DNA of 64,000 nt from Polynucleobacter sp. MWH-UH35A (GTDB lineage: Bacteria > Pseudomonadota > Gammaproteobacteria > Burkholderiales > Burkholderiaceae): NCBI RefSeq assembly GCF_018687075.1, contig NZ_CP061285.1, forward strand, positions 62,001 through 126,000. The letters run 5' to 3'. Made by a program: the position numbers and the translations under genes. The first letter of the stretch is position 1, and each line of letters opens with the position of its first letter. Of the stretch, positions 1-9,545 are shown one piece after another. The notes beneath the pieces are model-generated. The model ran no database searches and had not been told where the DNA came from. It worked only from the letters and a program-made list of their open reading frames with translations.

Positions 1-39
1 GAAACACCTGCCGCAGATACGCAGAAGTCAGGAGAGTAA
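1..39 (+). CDS. rpsC: 30S ribosomal protein S3, C-terminal end (partial)
   Basis: Only the last 12 codons and a TAA stop lie in the window. The tail is polar ([12 protein letters not shown]), as S3 tails often are in Burkholderiaceae. Identity is inferred mainly from position: rpsC directly precedes rplP in the S10 operon, and here the stop is 2 nt before the rplP ATG. There is too little sequence for an independent assignment. Confidence 0.7.
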   Translation, partial: ETPAADTQKSGE

Positions 40-41
40 GC

Positions 42-455
42 ATGCTACAACCAAAGCGTCGCAAGTATCGTAAGGAACAAAAAGGCCGTAACACTGGCGT
101 GGCAACACGCGGTAGTTCTGTAGCCTTTGGTGACTTTGGATTGAAGGCCGTTGGCCGTGGTCGTTTGACTGCTCGTCAAATTGAGTCAGCACGTCGTGCA
201 ATGACTCGTCACATTAAACGTGGTGGCCGTATTTGGATTCGCATTTTCCCAGATAAGCCAATTTCACAAAAACCTGCTGAAGTACGTATGGGTAACGGTA
301 AAGGTAACCCAGAGTACTACGTAGCTGAAATTCAACCAGGCAAAGTGCTCTACGAGATGGACGGTGTTGATGAGCAATTGGCGCGCGAAGCTTTCAAGCT
401 GGCTGCTGCTAAGTTGCCTTTACAGACCACTTTCGTGATTCGCCACTTAGGTTGA
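42..455 (+). CDS. rplP: 50S ribosomal protein L16
   Basis: Large-subunit protein that binds 23S rRNA near the A site and the peptidyl transferase region. The 137 aa match the usual length of about 137. The N-terminus ([17 protein letters not shown]) and the later [12 protein letters not shown] and [10 protein letters not shown] stretches are typical of L16. The ATG follows the preceding stop (rpsC) by 2 nt, with a GGAGAG Shine-Dalgarno inside the end of that gene. It lies in the S10 operon, tightly packed with rpmC, so translational coupling is likely. Confidence 0.98.
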   Translation: MLQPKRRKYRKEQKGRNTGVATRGSSVAFGDFGLKAVGRGRLTARQIESARRAMTRHIKRGGRIWIRIFPDKPISQKPAEVRMGNGKGNPEYYVAEIQPGKVLYEMDGVDEQLAREAFKLAAAKLPLQTTFVIRHLG

Positions 456-469
456 TCGGGATAGAGATT

Positions 470-664
470 ATGAAAAATACAGAATTAGCTTCAAAAGATC
501 TGAACGCTTTGAATGCAGAGTTGACCGAGTTGCTTAAGACCGGTTTTAAGCTCCGCATGCAAAAAGGTACTCAGCAACTCACAAATACCAGCCAATTGGG
601 TAAAAATAAGCGCGATATCGCTCGTGTGAAGACTTTTATCGCCCAAAAGACTGCACAGAAATAA
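470..664 (+). CDS. rpmC: 50S ribosomal protein L29
   Basis: Small helical protein at the polypeptide exit tunnel, next to L23, where trigger factor and SRP dock. The frame opens at a TTG (452), but ATG 470 gives 64 aa, the normal L29 length, beginning [15 protein letters not shown], so I chose the ATG. The C-terminal half has the family pattern of basic residues ([14 protein letters not shown]). It sits 14 nt after rplP and 12 nt before rpsQ in the S10 operon. Confidence 0.95.
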   Translation: MKNTELASKDLNALNAELTELLKTGFKLRMQKGTQQLTNTSQLGKNKRDIARVKTFIAQKTAQK

Positions 665-676
665 GGAAAAAGGGAT

Positions 677-946
677 ATGACAGAATTATCTAAACCCTTG
701 CGCCGTACCCTCGTGGGACGTGTTGTTAGCGACAAAATGCAAAAAACTGTGACGGTGTTGGTTGAGCGTCAAGTTAAGCATCCAGTGATTGGTAAGTATG
801 TTGGCCAGTCTAAAAAGTACCATGCGCATGACGAAGCTGGCACATATAAGATGGGTGATACCGTTGAAATTGCTGAATCTAAGCCAATTTCACGCACTAA
901 ATCTTGGGTTGTGACCCGTTTGGTTGAGGCTTCAAAGGGTATTTAA
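677..946 (+). CDS. rpsQ: 30S ribosomal protein S17
   Basis: Primary 16S rRNA-binding protein of the small-subunit body with an OB fold. The 89 aa contain the S17 hallmarks [16 protein letters not shown], the [10 protein letters not shown] segment and the [18 protein letters not shown] signature. A good Shine-Dalgarno (AAGGAAAAAGGG) precedes the ATG. It is the last gene of the S10 operon here. The 183-nt gap that follows holds two hairpins and separates it from rplN. Confidence 0.97.
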   Translation: MTELSKPLRRTLVGRVVSDKMQKTVTVLVERQVKHPVIGKYVGQSKKYHAHDEAGTYKMGDTVEIAESKPISRTKSWVVTRLVEASKGI

Positions 947-1010
947 AGAAATATTCGGGATTTTGGCGAAGATTCTTCCCAAATCCCTGTTTTACGTAGT
1001 AGAATAGAAG

Positions 1011-1044
1011 GCTTCTCTAGTTTTATTGGAGAAGCAGTGTTTTT
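1011..1044 (+). terminator. Hairpin with short U tract between the S10 and spc operons
   Basis: A 7-bp perfect inverted repeat, GCTTCTC (1011-1017) and GAGAAGC (1029-1035), encloses an 11-nt loop. After 4 further bases comes a five-T tract (1040-1044). This resembles a weak intrinsic terminator or attenuator closing the S10 operon after rpsQ. The separation from the T tract and the large loop suggest only partial termination. Confidence 0.5.
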
Positions 1045-1054
1045 CATTAATTCC

Positions 1055-1078
1055 GGGTTTTAGCTTTCGTTAAAGCCC
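1055..1078 (+). promoter_or_regulatory. Stem-loop in the leader before rplN
   Basis: GGGTTTTAGC (1055-1064) pairs with GTTAAAGCCC (1069-1078) over 10 bp, including two G-U wobbles, with a 4-nt TTTC loop. It lies 51 nt before the rplN ATG and just after the putative S10 terminator. It could be a leader structure of the spc operon or an RNA-processing site. I do not know of a described regulator binding here, and the function is inferred from position only. Confidence 0.4.
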
Positions 1079-1129
1079 ATAGACGGAACCAAGACTGTTT
1101 GCCTTTGGCTAATAAGTTGGGGATTAGAA

Positions 1130-1498
1130 ATGATACAAACCGAAAGTAGATTACAGGTTGCCGATAACACAGGCGCTAGTGAAGTGTTGTGCATCAAGGT
1201 ATTAGGCGGCTCTAAGCGTCGTTACGCCAGTATCGGTGATGTCATCAAAGTCAGCGTTAAGTCTGCTGCTCCACGTGGCCGTGTAAAAAAAGGTGATATT
1301 TATAACGCTGTTGTTGTAAGAACAGCTAAGGGTGTTCGCCGTCCAGATGGTTCATTGATTAAGTTCGATGGCAACGCTGCGGTATTGCTCAACGCTAAGT
1401 TAGAGCCAATTGGCACACGTATCTTTGGACCAGTAACGCGTGAGTTGCGTACTGAAAAGTTCATGAAGATCGTTTCTCTCGCCCCCGAAGTTATTTAA
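1130..1498 (+). CDS. rplN: 50S ribosomal protein L14
   Basis: Large-subunit protein at the subunit interface; it contributes to bridge B8 and is the site where RsfS can bind. The length of 122 aa is exactly usual. Seen directly: the [17 protein letters not shown]-terminus, the [12 protein letters not shown] strand, and [20 protein letters not shown]. First gene of the spc operon, preceded by a structured 183-nt gap, so it probably has its own promoter, although I could not place convincing -35/-10 boxes. Confidence 0.98.
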   Translation: MIQTESRLQVADNTGASEVLCIKVLGGSKRRYASIGDVIKVSVKSAAPRGRVKKGDIYNAVVVRTAKGVRRPDGSLIKFDGNAAVLLNAKLEPIGTRIFGPVTRELRTEKFMKIVSLAPEVI

Positions 1499-1507
1499 GA
1501 GGCTGAT

Positions 1508-1816
1508 ATGAAAAAGATTCGTAAAGGTGATTCCGTAGTTCTGTTGACTGGCCGCGATAAGGGCAAGCAAGGAACTGTTACTGCCGTTCTCGAGAACAAG
1601 TTAGTGATCGAAGGCGTAAATATTTACAAAAAGAGCGTTAAGCCAAATCCAGCGGCCGGTGTTACTGGCGGCATGATTGACAAGACGATGCCTGTTCACA
1701 TTTCTAATGTGGCTTTGGTTGACGGTAACGGCAAACCATCACGTGTTGGTATCAAACTCGTTGACGGTAAAAAGCAGCGTTTCCTCAAAACTACTGGCGC
1801 AACTTTAAGCGCATAA
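1508..1816 (+). CDS. rplX: 50S ribosomal protein L24
   Basis: Assembly-initiator protein of the 50S subunit that binds the 5' end of 23S rRNA. The 102 aa begin [22 protein letters not shown], a KOW motif, followed by the [11 protein letters not shown] segment. It sits 9 nt after rplN, with AGAGGCTGAT as a weak Shine-Dalgarno, and 16 nt before rplE. Confidence 0.97.
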   Translation: MKKIRKGDSVVLLTGRDKGKQGTVTAVLENKLVIEGVNIYKKSVKPNPAAGVTGGMIDKTMPVHISNVALVDGNGKPSRVGIKLVDGKKQRFLKTTGATLSA

Positions 1817-1832
1817 GGGGCACGGAGAAATT

Positions 1833-2375
1833 ATGAGCACACGTTTTCAAGAACACTATCAATCTAAAGTAGTTGCAGATTTGATCACCAAATTTGGTTA
1901 CAAATCTGTAATGGAAGTTCCACGTATCACCAAAGTTACCCTGAACATGGGCTTGGGCGATGCAGTGAACGACAAGAAAATTATCGAAAATGCAGTTGGC
2001 GATTTAACTAAGGTTGCAGGTCAAAAGCCAGTGGTAACTAAAGCTAAAAAAGCGATTGCAGGTTTCAAGATTCGTCAAGGCTATCCAATCGGTGCCATGG
2101 TGACATTGCGTGGTGCACGCATGTACGAATTTTTGGATCGTTTCGTTACTGTTGCATTGCCACGCGTACGCGACTTCCGCGGTATTTCTGGTAAAGCATT
2201 TGACGGCCGCGGCAACTACAACATCGGCGTTAAAGAACAGATCATTTTCCCTGAAATCGAATACGACAAAATTGATGCCCTCCGTGGTCTCAATATCAGT
2301 ATTACGACGACTGCTAAAACCGACGAAGAAGCAAAAGCTTTGTTGGCGGCATTCAAATTCCCTTTCCGCAATTAA
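1833..2375 (+). CDS. rplE: 50S ribosomal protein L5
   Basis: 5S rRNA-binding protein of the central protuberance that contacts P-site tRNA and S13. The 180 aa include the [17 protein letters not shown]-terminal strand, the [19 protein letters not shown] region, and the [11 protein letters not shown]-terminal signature. The upstream CACGGAGAA is a clear Shine-Dalgarno. In E. coli the S8 protein represses the spc operon at the start of this gene; I did not find an obvious copy of that target here. Confidence 0.97.
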   Translation: MSTRFQEHYQSKVVADLITKFGYKSVMEVPRITKVTLNMGLGDAVNDKKIIENAVGDLTKVAGQKPVVTKAKKAIAGFKIRQGYPIGAMVTLRGARMYEFLDRFVTVALPRVRDFRGISGKAFDGRGNYNIGVKEQIIFPEIEYDKIDALRGLNISITTTAKTDEEAKALLAAFKFPFRN

Positions 2376-2384
2376 GAGGCTAAC

Positions 2385-2690
2385 GTGGCAAAACTATCCC
2401 TAATTGAGCGCGAGAATAAGCGCGCAAAAACTGTAGAGAAGTACGCTGCCAAGCGTGCTGAACTCAAAGCGATCATTGCTGATCAATCACGCAGCGATGA
2501 AGAGCGCTATGAAGCTCGCTTGAAGCTACAGGCACTTCCACGTAACGCAAGCCCGATTCGTCAAAGAAATCGTTGTTCATTAACCGGTCGTCCACGTGGC
2601 ACATTCCGTAAATTCGGTTTGGCCCGTAGCAAGATTCGTGAAATCGCCTTCCGTGGCGAAATCCCCGGTTTAACCAAGGCCAGCTGGTAA
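2385..2690 (+). CDS. rpsN: 30S ribosomal protein S14
   Basis: Head protein of the 30S subunit. The 101 aa correspond to the long, zinc-free type: the conserved C-terminal motif [21 protein letters not shown] keeps one Cys but lacks the CxxC pairs of the short zinc type. The start is GTG (2385), 9 nt after rplE, preceded by AAGAGG. It lies between rplE and rpsH, the standard spc order. Confidence 0.97.
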   Translation: MAKLSLIERENKRAKTVEKYAAKRAELKAIIADQSRSDEERYEARLKLQALPRNASPIRQRNRCSLTGRPRGTFRKFGLARSKIREIAFRGEIPGLTKASW

Positions 2691-2714
2691 GCGGCGAAAG
2701 AATTAGGAGAACTC

Positions 2715-3110
2715 ATGAGTATCAGCGATCCAATCGCCGACATGTTGACAAGGATCCGCAATGCGCAAGCAGTGCAGAAACCCGTAGTCTTGATGCCGTC
2801 GTCAAAAGTTAAAGTAGCCATCGCAAAAGTTTTGCAAGATGAAGGCTATATTGAAAGTTTCGAAGTCAAAGGTGAGGCAGCTAAACCAGTGCTCCACATT
2901 GATCTCAAATACTATGCAGGCCGTCCTGTTATCGAGCGTATTGACCGTGTTTCGACACCAAGTCTGCGTATCTATAAAGGCCGTCATGACATTCCAGAAG
3001 TAATGAATGGCTTGGGCATTGCAATTATTTCAACCCCTCAAGGCGTAATGACAGACCGTAAAGCACGTGCAACAGGCGTGGGCGGCGAAGTTATTTGCTA
3101 CGTAGCTTAA
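2715..3110 (+). CDS. rpsH: 30S ribosomal protein S8
   Basis: Central-domain 16S rRNA-binding protein and, in E. coli, the translational repressor of the spc operon. The 131 aa match the family length. Seen: the [19 protein letters not shown]-terminus, the [13 protein letters not shown] segment, and the signature [13 protein letters not shown] followed by GGEVICYV. It has the strong Shine-Dalgarno TTAGGAG. Confidence 0.98.
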   Translation: MSISDPIADMLTRIRNAQAVQKPVVLMPSSKVKVAIAKVLQDEGYIESFEVKGEAAKPVLHIDLKYYAGRPVIERIDRVSTPSLRIYKGRHDIPEVMNGLGIAIISTPQGVMTDRKARATGVGGEVICYVA

Positions 3111-3120
3111 GGAGCGAAAT

Positions 3121-3654
3121 ATGTCCCGCGTAGGTAAATCACCAATTCCAGTTCCTAAGGGCGCTGAGATCAGCATCAACGGTGCAAACATTACTGTTAA
3201 AGGTCCATTGGGCACTTTGACACATAACTTGCATCCTTCTGTTGGTTTGAAACAAGAAGATGGCGTACTGACAGTTGTTTTGAATAACGACACACCAGAA
3301 GCTGGTGCTCAGTCAGGTACTGCCCGTGCTTTGGTTAACAACATGGTTGTTGGCGTAACTACTGGCTTTGAGCGCAAGCTTAGCTTGGTAGGCGTTGGTT
3401 ACCGTGCTGCTGCTCAGGGCGAAACATTGAAATTGCAGTTGGGTTTCTCACACGACATTATTTACAACCTGCCAAAGGGTGTGAAGGCTGAGACTCCATC
3501 GCAAACAGAAATCATCATTAAAGGTTCCAACAAGCAGCAAGTTGGCCAGGTCGCAGCTGAAGTTCGCGCATACCGTTCACCAGAGCCATATAAGGGCAAA
3601 GGTGTTCGCTACGTGGATGAGGTTGTGCATCTGAAAGAAACTAAGAAGAAGTAA
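3121..3654 (+). CDS. rplF: 50S ribosomal protein L6
   Basis: Two-domain protein near the GTPase-associated centre, binding helix 97 of 23S rRNA. The 177 aa start [17 protein letters not shown], and the C-terminal signature ending [14 protein letters not shown] is intact. It follows rpsH by 10 nt with a TTAAGGAG Shine-Dalgarno. No unusual features. Confidence 0.98.
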   Translation: MSRVGKSPIPVPKGAEISINGANITVKGPLGTLTHNLHPSVGLKQEDGVLTVVLNNDTPEAGAQSGTARALVNNMVVGVTTGFERKLSLVGVGYRAAAQGETLKLQLGFSHDIIYNLPKGVKAETPSQTEIIIKGSNKQQVGQVAAEVRAYRSPEPYKGKGVRYVDEVVHLKETKKK

Positions 3655-3667
3655 GCGAGATTAGAAA

Positions 3668-4021
3668 ATGAATAAAGACGAATCCAGACAAAGACGCGCT
3701 AGGCAGACTCGTATTCGCATTGCCGAAGCATTGGCAAATCGCTTAACAGTTATCCGTAGCAACTCCCATATTTCTGCTCAGGTTTATAGCCCATGCGGAA
3801 CCAAGGTTGTAGCAGCTGCTTCAACAATGGAAAAAGATATGCGCCAAGCGATCAAAAACGGCGGTAACGCTGAAGCGGCTAAACAAATCGGCAAGTTAGT
3901 TGCTGAGCGTGCTGTTAAGGCAGGCGTTGTTGATGTTGCATTTGATCGTTCCGGTCATCGTTACCACGGCCGTATTAAGGCCTTAGCTGAAGCTGCGCGT
4001 GAAGCCGGCCTGAAGTTCTAA
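3668..4021 (+). CDS. rplR: 50S ribosomal protein L18
   Basis: 5S rRNA-binding protein of the central protuberance. The 117 aa start with a basic tail ([17 protein letters not shown]), then [16 protein letters not shown], and end with the family pattern [27 protein letters not shown]. It lies in standard spc position between rplF and rpsE. Confidence 0.97.
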   Translation: MNKDESRQRRARQTRIRIAEALANRLTVIRSNSHISAQVYSPCGTKVVAAASTMEKDMRQAIKNGGNAEAAKQIGKLVAERAVKAGVVDVAFDRSGHRYHGRIKALAEAAREAGLKF

Positions 4022-4039
4022 TAGGGTTTAGGAAAAAAC

Positions 4040-4558
4040 ATGGCAAAAATGCAAACTAAGATGCAAAACGAAGAGCGTGATGATGGTCTTCGCGAGAAGA
4101 TGATTGCTGTTAATCGTGTAACTAAAGTGGTTAAGGGTGGTCGTATTCTCGGCTTCGCTGCACTCACAGTAGTTGGCGATGGCGATGGCCGCATCGGCAT
4201 GGGCAAAGGAAAATCTAAAGAAGTTCCAGTTGCTGTTCAAAAAGCAATGGACGAAGCTCGTCGCAAGATGATCAAAGTTTCCTTGCGTAAAGGTACTTTG
4301 CAGCACACTGTTACTGGTCAACATGGCGCATCACGCGTTTTGATTTCTCCAGCTAAAGACGGTACTGGAATTATTGCTGGCGGCCCAATGCGTGCGATTT
4401 TCGACGTAATGGGTGTAACGAACGTGGTTGCTAAGTCACTCGGCTCAACAAACCCATACAACTTGGTTCGTGCAACCATTGATGGTTTGAGCAAGATGAG
4501 TACTCCTGCTGAGATTGCTGCTAAGCGCGGTAAGTCAGTTGAAGAGATTCTCGGCTAA
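4040..4558 (+). CDS. rpsE: 30S ribosomal protein S5
   Basis: Small-subunit protein at the mRNA entry site, important for decoding fidelity. The 172 aa hold the N-terminal dsRBD-like S5 domain ([34 protein letters not shown]) and the C-terminal domain ([29 protein letters not shown]). The Shine-Dalgarno is TTTAGGAAA. No ram-type anomaly is obvious. Confidence 0.98.
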   Translation: MAKMQTKMQNEERDDGLREKMIAVNRVTKVVKGGRILGFAALTVVGDGDGRIGMGKGKSKEVPVAVQKAMDEARRKMIKVSLRKGTLQHTVTGQHGASRVLISPAKDGTGIIAGGPMRAIFDVMGVTNVVAKSLGSTNPYNLVRATIDGLSKMSTPAEIAAKRGKSVEEILG

Positions 4559-4582
4559 GACCTAAAGATTAGGAATCAATAA

Positions 4583-4771
4583 ATGACAACATCTAACTCC
4601 AAAGTCAAACTGCAATTAGTACGCAGCTTGATCGGTACACGCGAAAGCCATCGTGCAACTGTACGTGGCTTAGGCCTTGGTCGCATCAATTCTGTTTCTG
4701 AATTGGAAGACACTCCAGCTGTTCGCGGCATGATTAATAAAGTTTCTTATCTAGTTAAAGTCATTGGCTAA
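4583..4771 (+). CDS. rpmD: 50S ribosomal protein L30
   Basis: Small 50S protein. The 62 aa fit the family (about 60), with the motif [21 protein letters not shown] followed by [13 protein letters not shown]. It lies 24 nt after rpsE with a TTAGGAA Shine-Dalgarno, in standard spc order before rplO. Confidence 0.96.
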   Translation: MTTSNSKVKLQLVRSLIGTRESHRATVRGLGLGRINSVSELEDTPAVRGMINKVSYLVKVIG

Positions 4772-4798
4772 TAACTAGCAAGTAAATAGGCGAAGAAT

Positions 4799-5239
4799 AT
4801 GCAACTCAACACAATTAAACCTGCAGAAGGCTCCAAGAAAAACCGTCGTCGCGTTGGTCGCGGCATTGGTTCTGGTCTTGGCAAAACTGCTGGCCGTGGT
4901 CACAAAGGTCAAAAATCCCGTTCTGGTGGTTTCCACAAGGTTGGATTTGAAGGCGGTCAGATGCCTATGTATCGTCGTTTGCCAAAACGCGGTTTCGTGT
5001 CTTTGACACGTCGTCATGTTGGTCAAATTACTTTGAACGACTTAGCAAAAATCAATTTGCCAGAAGTGGACTTATTGGTATTGAAGGCTCATGGTTTTGC
5101 TGGTGAGCAGATCAATGCAGTGAAAGTTATCAAGACTGGTGAACTCAAGATTGCTGTAACCCTCAAGGGCATCACAGCAACTGCTGGTGCTAAAGCAGCT
5201 ATTGAAGCGGCTGGCGGCAAACTGGTTGAATTGGCTTAA
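4799..5239 (+). CDS. rplO: 50S ribosomal protein L15
   Basis: Late-assembling 50S protein. The 146 aa begin [22 protein letters not shown], then the Gly-rich [20 protein letters not shown] region that threads into 23S rRNA, and the [17 protein letters not shown] motif. It precedes secY by 16 nt, so export and ribosome genes are co-transcribed. Confidence 0.97.
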   Translation: MQLNTIKPAEGSKKNRRRVGRGIGSGLGKTAGRGHKGQKSRSGGFHKVGFEGGQMPMYRRLPKRGFVSLTRRHVGQITLNDLAKINLPEVDLLVLKAHGFAGEQINAVKVIKTGELKIAVTLKGITATAGAKAAIEAAGGKLVELA

Positions 5240-5255
5240 TAGGTTTTTAGTAGAT

Positions 5256-6593
5256 ATGGCATTAGCACCTACCAATAACGCAAGCACCGCAGCATCAGGT
5301 GGCAAGTTTGGCGAATTACGCCAACGCTTAGTCTTCCTGGTGTTGGCTTTGCTCGTGTTCCGTTTGGGTGCGCATATTCCTGTTCCTGGAATTGATCCGG
5401 ACCAATTGGCACAGTTGTTCTCAGGCCAAAAAGATGGCATCTTGGGAATGTTCAATCTATTTTCAGGCGGTGCTTTATCTCGCTTTACTGTATTTGCTTT
5501 GGGAATCATGCCTTACATTTCTGCATCGATCATCATGCAGTTAATGACTATTGTTGTGCCATCCTTGGAGTCTTTGAAAAAAGAAGGTCAAGCTGGACAG
5601 CGCAAGATTACTCAGTACACACGCTACGGTACTGTGTTCTTGGCTACATTCCAGGCATTAGGTATTTCTGTTGCCTTGCAAGCTCAACCAGGTTTGGTTA
5701 TCAATCCAGGTTTAATGTTTGAACTGAATACTGTAGTTACTTTGGTGACTGGCACGATGTTTTTGATGTGGCTAGGCGAGCAAATTACTGAACGTGGTTT
5801 GGGTAACGGTATTTCTATCATCATTTTTGGCGGTATTGTTTCTGGTTTGCCAAATGCTTTGGCAAGCTTATTAGAGCTAGTGCGTACTGGCTCAATGAAC
5901 ATTGTTTCCGCATTGCTTATTGTTGTAATTTGCGTGGCAGTGACTTATTTTGTAGTGTTTGTAGAGCGCGGTCAGCGTCGTATCTTGGTGAATTACGCTA
6001 AGCGTCAAGTTGGCAACAAGATCTACGGCGGCCAATCTTCTTACTTCCCATTGAAGTTGAATATGGCAGGCGTTATCCCTCCAATTTTTGCTTCTTCAAT
6101 TATTTTGTTTCCTGCAACGATTGCTGGCTGGTTCACATCAGGCGAGCCAACCAATATGTTCAGCAGAATGATTAAGGACTTGGCTGCAACTTTGGCTCCA
6201 GGCCAACCTGTGTACACGATTCTGTACGCAGCTGCGATTATTTTCTTCTGTTTCTTCTATACAGCATTGGTATTTAATAGCCGTGAGACTGCTGAGAATT
6301 TGAAGAAGAGTGGCGCATTCGTTCCAGGTATTCGTCCAGGTGACCAAACAGCACGTTACATCGATAAGATCTTGGTGCGTTTGACTCTAGCGGGTTCTAT
6401 TTATATGGTTCTGGTTTGCTTGTTGCCAGAATTCTTGGTATTGAAGTACAACGTGCCGTTTTATTTCGGCGGTACTTCATTGTTGATTATTGTGGTTGTT
6501 GCAATGGATTTCATGGCTCAAGTTCAGTCATTCGTTATGCAGCAGCAGTACGGCTCTTTGATGAAAAAAGCCAACTTTAAGATGGGCGCTTAA
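5256..6593 (+). CDS. secY: Protein translocase subunit SecY
   Basis: Central channel of the Sec translocon in the inner membrane, with SecE and SecG. An open frame extends back to 5187 inside rplO, but ATG 5256 gives [14 protein letters not shown] and 445 aa, the family length. Ten membrane segments are apparent. Family signatures visible include [12 protein letters not shown] in the first segment and plug region, and [19 protein letters not shown] near the C-terminus. The upstream Shine-Dalgarno is weak, which suggests coupling to rplO. infA follows after 4 nt. Confidence 0.97.
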   Translation: MALAPTNNASTAASGGKFGELRQRLVFLVLALLVFRLGAHIPVPGIDPDQLAQLFSGQKDGILGMFNLFSGGALSRFTVFALGIMPYISASIIMQLMTIVVPSLESLKKEGQAGQRKITQYTRYGTVFLATFQALGISVALQAQPGLVINPGLMFELNTVVTLVTGTMFLMWLGEQITERGLGNGISIIIFGGIVSGLPNALASLLELVRTGSMNIVSALLIVVICVAVTYFVVFVERGQRRILVNYAKRQVGNKIYGGQSSYFPLKLNMAGVIPPIFASSIILFPATIAGWFTSGEPTNMFSRMIKDLAATLAPGQPVYTILYAAAIIFFCFFYTALVFNSRETAENLKKSGAFVPGIRPGDQTARYIDKILVRLTLAGSIYMVLVCLLPEFLVLKYNVPFYFGGTSLLIIVVVAMDFMAQVQSFVMQQQYGSLMKKANFKMGA

Positions 6594-6597
6594 CTGA

Positions 6598-6816
6598 ATG
6601 TCTAAAGACGATGTAATTCAGATGGCGGGAGAAGTTGTAGAGAATTTGCCGAACGCGATGTTTCGCGTGAAGCTGGAAAACGGACATGTGGTTCTTGGGC
6701 ACATTTCTGGAAAGATGCGGATGCACTACATCCGTATTTTGCCGGGAGATAAGGTGACGGTGGAGATGACTCCTTACGACCTGACACGCGCCAGAATCAT
6801 TTTCCGTGCGAAGTAA
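6598..6816 (+). CDS. infA: Translation initiation factor IF-1
   Basis: OB-fold factor that occupies the ribosomal A site during initiation. The 72 aa are typical, with [39 protein letters not shown] and the end [13 protein letters not shown]. It begins 4 nt after the secY stop; no independent Shine-Dalgarno fits the gap, so coupling to secY is likely. The gene sits between secY and rpmJ, as in other betaproteobacteria. Confidence 0.97.
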   Translation: MSKDDVIQMAGEVVENLPNAMFRVKLENGHVVLGHISGKMRMHYIRILPGDKVTVEMTPYDLTRARIIFRAK

Positions 6817-6850
6817 AGATTAAGTAGTACCTATTTTTAAGAGGTGAGTT

Positions 6851-6967
6851 ATGAAAGTTTTAGCATCCGTTAAGTGTATTTGCAGAAATTGCAAGATCAT
6901 TAAGCGCAAACGCGTTGTGCGCGTGATCTGTTCTTCAGACGCACGTCATAAGCAGCGTCAAGGCTGA
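6851..6967 (+). CDS. rpmJ: 50S ribosomal protein L36
   Basis: The smallest ribosomal protein. Translating from ATG 6851 gives 38 aa, [20 protein letters not shown] and onward, ending DARHKQRQG. The four zinc ligands of the canonical type are present (Cys11, Cys14, Cys27, His33), plus an extra Cys9 where Arg or Lys is more common. A GAGGTGAG Shine-Dalgarno precedes it. It is too short for most ORF length cut-offs but certain by sequence and position. Confidence 0.96.
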   Translation: MKVLASVKCICRNCKIIKRKRVVRVICSSDARHKQRQG

Positions 6968-6991
6968 TCTGGTTAATTAAGAGGAAATCTC

Positions 6992-7357
6992 ATGGCACGT
7001 ATCGCTGGGGTAAATATCCCAAATCATCAACATACTGTTATCGGTTTAACAGCAATTTTTGGTATTGGCACAACTCGTGCTCGCAAAATTTGTGAAACCA
7101 CAGGTGTTGCAATCGACAAAAAAGTGAAAGACCTTACTGACGGTGACTTGGAAAAGTTGCGTGATGAAGTGGGTAAATTCATTACCGAAGGTGACCTTCG
7201 TCGTGAAGTAACTATGAGCATCAAGCGTTTGATGGACTTAGGTTGCTATCGTGGCGTACGTCATCGCAAGGGCTTGCCTGTACGTGGTCAGCGTACCAAG
7301 ACTAATGCGCGCACCCGTAAGGGCCCACGTAAGTCTGGCGTGCAACTAAAGAAATAA
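6992..7357 (+). CDS. rpsM: 30S ribosomal protein S13
   Basis: Head protein that bridges to L5 and contacts P-site tRNA through its basic C-terminal tail. The 121 aa contain [20 protein letters not shown], the helix-hairpin-helix region, and the signature [28 protein letters not shown] in pieces up to the basic end. It opens the alpha operon genes (rpsM-rpsK-rpsD-rpoA-rplQ), with an AAGAGGAAA Shine-Dalgarno. Confidence 0.98.
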   Translation: MARIAGVNIPNHQHTVIGLTAIFGIGTTRARKICETTGVAIDKKVKDLTDGDLEKLRDEVGKFITEGDLRREVTMSIKRLMDLGCYRGVRHRKGLPVRGQRTKTNARTRKGPRKSGVQLKK

Positions 7358-7375
7358 TCAAGAAAGTTTATTGAC

Positions 7376-7783
7376 ATGGCACAACAAAAATCTGCTGCAG
7401 CCGCTTCACAGCGCGCTCGTAAGAAAGTTAAAAAGAACGTTGCTGACGGTATTGCACACGTTCACGCTTCTTTTAATAACACCATTATTACGATCACTGA
7501 TCGTCAAGGAAATGCGCTTTCATGGGCAACTTCTGGCGGCCAGGGCTTCAAAGGCTCACGTAAATCAACTCCTTTTGCTGCTCAAGTAGCTGCAGAAGTT
7601 GCTGGTAAGGTAGCAATTGAATGCGGTATTAAGAACTTGGAAGTTCAGATCAAAGGCCCAGGCCCAGGTCGTGAATCAGCAGTTCGTGCATTGAACTCAT
7701 TAGGCATCAAGATCACTGAGATTCAAGACGTAACTCCAGTTCCACATAACGGTTGCCGTCCTCCAAAGCGTCGTCGTATCTAA
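7376..7783 (+). CDS. rpsK: 30S ribosomal protein S11
   Basis: Platform protein lining the mRNA exit channel, paired with S7. The 135 aa include a basic N-terminus, [20 protein letters not shown], the [14 protein letters not shown] motif and the C-terminal signature [16 protein letters not shown]. It follows rpsM by 18 nt. A structured 118-nt gap separates it from rpsD. Confidence 0.98.
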   Translation: MAQQKSAAAASQRARKKVKKNVADGIAHVHASFNNTIITITDRQGNALSWATSGGQGFKGSRKSTPFAAQVAAEVAGKVAIECGIKNLEVQIKGPGPGRESAVRALNSLGIKITEIQDVTPVPHNGCRPPKRRRI

Positions 7784-7835
7784 GCTTGGAAGTTGGCAGT
7801 ACAACAGTTTCAGTAGTTTTTTATTAAAGCCCACT

Positions 7836-7884
7836 GTTCGCCTGATTTAAAGGGCGAACTCACCGCCGGTCGCAAGACTGCGGC
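7836..7884 (+). promoter_or_regulatory. Two consecutive stem-loops in the rpsK-rpsD gap
   Basis: First stem: GTTCGCC (7836-7842) with GGCGAAC (7853-7859) around a 10-nt loop. Second stem: GCCG plus GTC (7865-7871) with GAC and CGGC (7876-7884), closed by a GCAA tetraloop and carrying a 2-nt bulge. They end 17 nt before the GTG start of rpsD. S4 autoregulates the alpha operon in E. coli through a structured mRNA before rpsM. A structured leader directly before rpsD suggests S4 may act here instead, but this is inference. Confidence 0.5.
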
Positions 7885-7901
7885 AAAGAAAGGAAAGCAT
7901 C

Positions 7902-8525
7902 GTGGCACGTTACTTAGGGCCTAAGGCCAAATTAGCACGTCGGGAAGGTACCGACTTATTTTTAAAGAGCGCACGTCGCGCCCTGTCAGACAAGTGCAAG
8001 TTAGATACTAAGCCTGGTCAACATGGACGCACATCTGGCTCAAGAACATCTGATTACGGTAATCAATTGCGTGAAAAGCAAAAGGTTAAGCGTATCTATG
8101 GCGTATTAGAGCGTCAATTCCGTCGTTACTTCGCAGAAGCTGAGCGTCGTAAGGGCAACACTGGTGAAACATTGCTCCAATTGCTCGAGTCACGTTTGGA
8201 TAACGTGGTTTATCGCATGGGTTTTGGTTCTACTCGCGCTGAAGCACGTCAGTTGGTTTCTCATTGCGCAATTTTGCTCAATGGCCAGCCTGTAAATATT
8301 CCATCAATTCAGGTTAAACCTGGTGATGTAGTTGCGATTCGTGAAAAAGCGAAGAAGCAAGCCCGTATTACAGAATCTCTCAATTTGGTTGGACAAATGG
8401 CGGCTGTTACTTGGGTATCAGTTGACGCAGCCAAGCTGGAAGGAACATTTAAGCAAGTGCCTGACCGCGAAGATATTAGCGGTGAAATTAATGAAAGTTT
8501 GATCGTCGAATTGTATTCACGTTAA
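7902..8525 (+). CDS. rpsD: 30S ribosomal protein S4
   Basis: Primary assembly protein that binds the 5' domain of 16S rRNA and, in enterobacteria, represses the alpha operon. The 207 aa begin at GTG 7902 ([19 protein letters not shown]), lack the N-terminal zinc cysteines of the C+ type, and contain the S4 RNA-binding domain ([31 protein letters not shown]). The Shine-Dalgarno AAGGAAAG is strong. The structured leader makes it a candidate for independent control. Confidence 0.97.
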   Translation: MARYLGPKAKLARREGTDLFLKSARRALSDKCKLDTKPGQHGRTSGSRTSDYGNQLREKQKVKRIYGVLERQFRRYFAEAERRKGNTGETLLQLLESRLDNVVYRMGFGSTRAEARQLVSHCAILLNGQPVNIPSIQVKPGDVVAIREKAKKQARITESLNLVGQMAAVTWVSVDAAKLEGTFKQVPDREDISGEINESLIVELYSR

Positions 8526-8548
8526 TTAGGCACTCTCAAGGAAAAAAT

Positions 8549-9529
8549 ATGCAAACAAATTTGCTCAAGCCAAAGATTATTTCTGTTGAAGCGCTTACCG
8601 CCAACCAAGCTAAGGTTGTTATGGAGCCGTTCGAGCGTGGCTATGGCCACACACTCGGAAATGCATTACGTCGCGTACTCTTGTCCTCGATGGTTGGTTA
8701 TGCGCCAACTGAAGTAGCTATTGCTGGTGTTGTTCATGAGTACTCCACATTAGATGGAGTTCAAGAGGACGTTGTAAACCTCTTGTTGAACCTCAAAGGT
8801 ATTGTATTTAAGTTGCAGTCACGTGACGAAGTTACTATCAATTTGCGTAAAGAAGGCCCAGGCCTTGTTACTGCAAAAGATATCGATTTGCCACATGATG
8901 TAGAAATCATGAACCCTGACCATGTGATCGCTCACCTGTCAGCAGGTGGTAAGTTGGACATGCAGATCAAGGTAGAAAAAGGCCGTGGCTATGTCCCAGG
9001 TAACGTACGTCAATATAGCGACGAAGCAACGAAGATTATTGGCCGCATCGTATTGGATGCTTCATTCAGTCCGGTAAGCCGTGTTAGTTATGCTGTTGAG
9101 TCTGCTCGTGTTGAGCAACGTACCGACCTCGATCGTTTAGTAATGACTATCGAAACGAATGGTGTGTTGTCTCCTGAAGAAGCAATTCGTCAGGCAGCTA
9201 GCATCTTGGTTGATCAGTTAGTTGTATTCGCAGCTCTTGAGAGCAGCGAAGTTTCTGGTGATATGGCACCAAGCCGCTCTTCAATGGTTGATCCAATGTT
9301 GATGCGTCCGGTAGATGACCTCGAGTTAACAGTGCGCTCTGCAAACTGCTTGAAGGCTGAGAATATTTACTACATCGGTGACTTGATTCAACGTACAGAG
9401 AATGAATTGTTGAAGACGCCTAATCTAGGTCGCAAATCTTTGAATGAAATTAAAGATGTTTTGGCGGCTCGTGGCTTAAGTCTTGGCATGAAACTCGAAA
9501 GCTGGCCTCCAGCTAACCTCGAGAAATAA
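8549..9529 (+). CDS. rpoA: DNA-directed RNA polymerase subunit alpha
   Basis: Alpha subunit: an N-terminal domain for dimerisation and assembly with beta and beta', and a C-terminal domain that binds UP elements and activators. The 326 aa fit the family. Seen: [20 protein letters not shown] in the NTD and, in the [24 protein letters not shown] and [17 protein letters not shown]. Co-transcribed with rpsD and rplQ. Confidence 0.98.
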   Translation: MQTNLLKPKIISVEALTANQAKVVMEPFERGYGHTLGNALRRVLLSSMVGYAPTEVAIAGVVHEYSTLDGVQEDVVNLLLNLKGIVFKLQSRDEVTINLRKEGPGLVTAKDIDLPHDVEIMNPDHVIAHLSAGGKLDMQIKVEKGRGYVPGNVRQYSDEATKIIGRIVLDASFSPVSRVSYAVESARVEQRTDLDRLVMTIETNGVLSPEEAIRQAASILVDQLVVFAALESSEVSGDMAPSRSSMVDPMLMRPVDDLELTVRSANCLKAENIYYIGDLIQRTENELLKTPNLGRKSLNEIKDVLAARGLSLGMKLESWPPANLEK

Positions 9530-9545
9530 TTAGAAAGGAAGCATC

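Noticed and set aside
2110-2403. 97-aa open frame overlapping rplE and rpsN
   Set aside because: Shadow frame: both rplE and rpsN are certain in other frames, and the product has no recognisable features.
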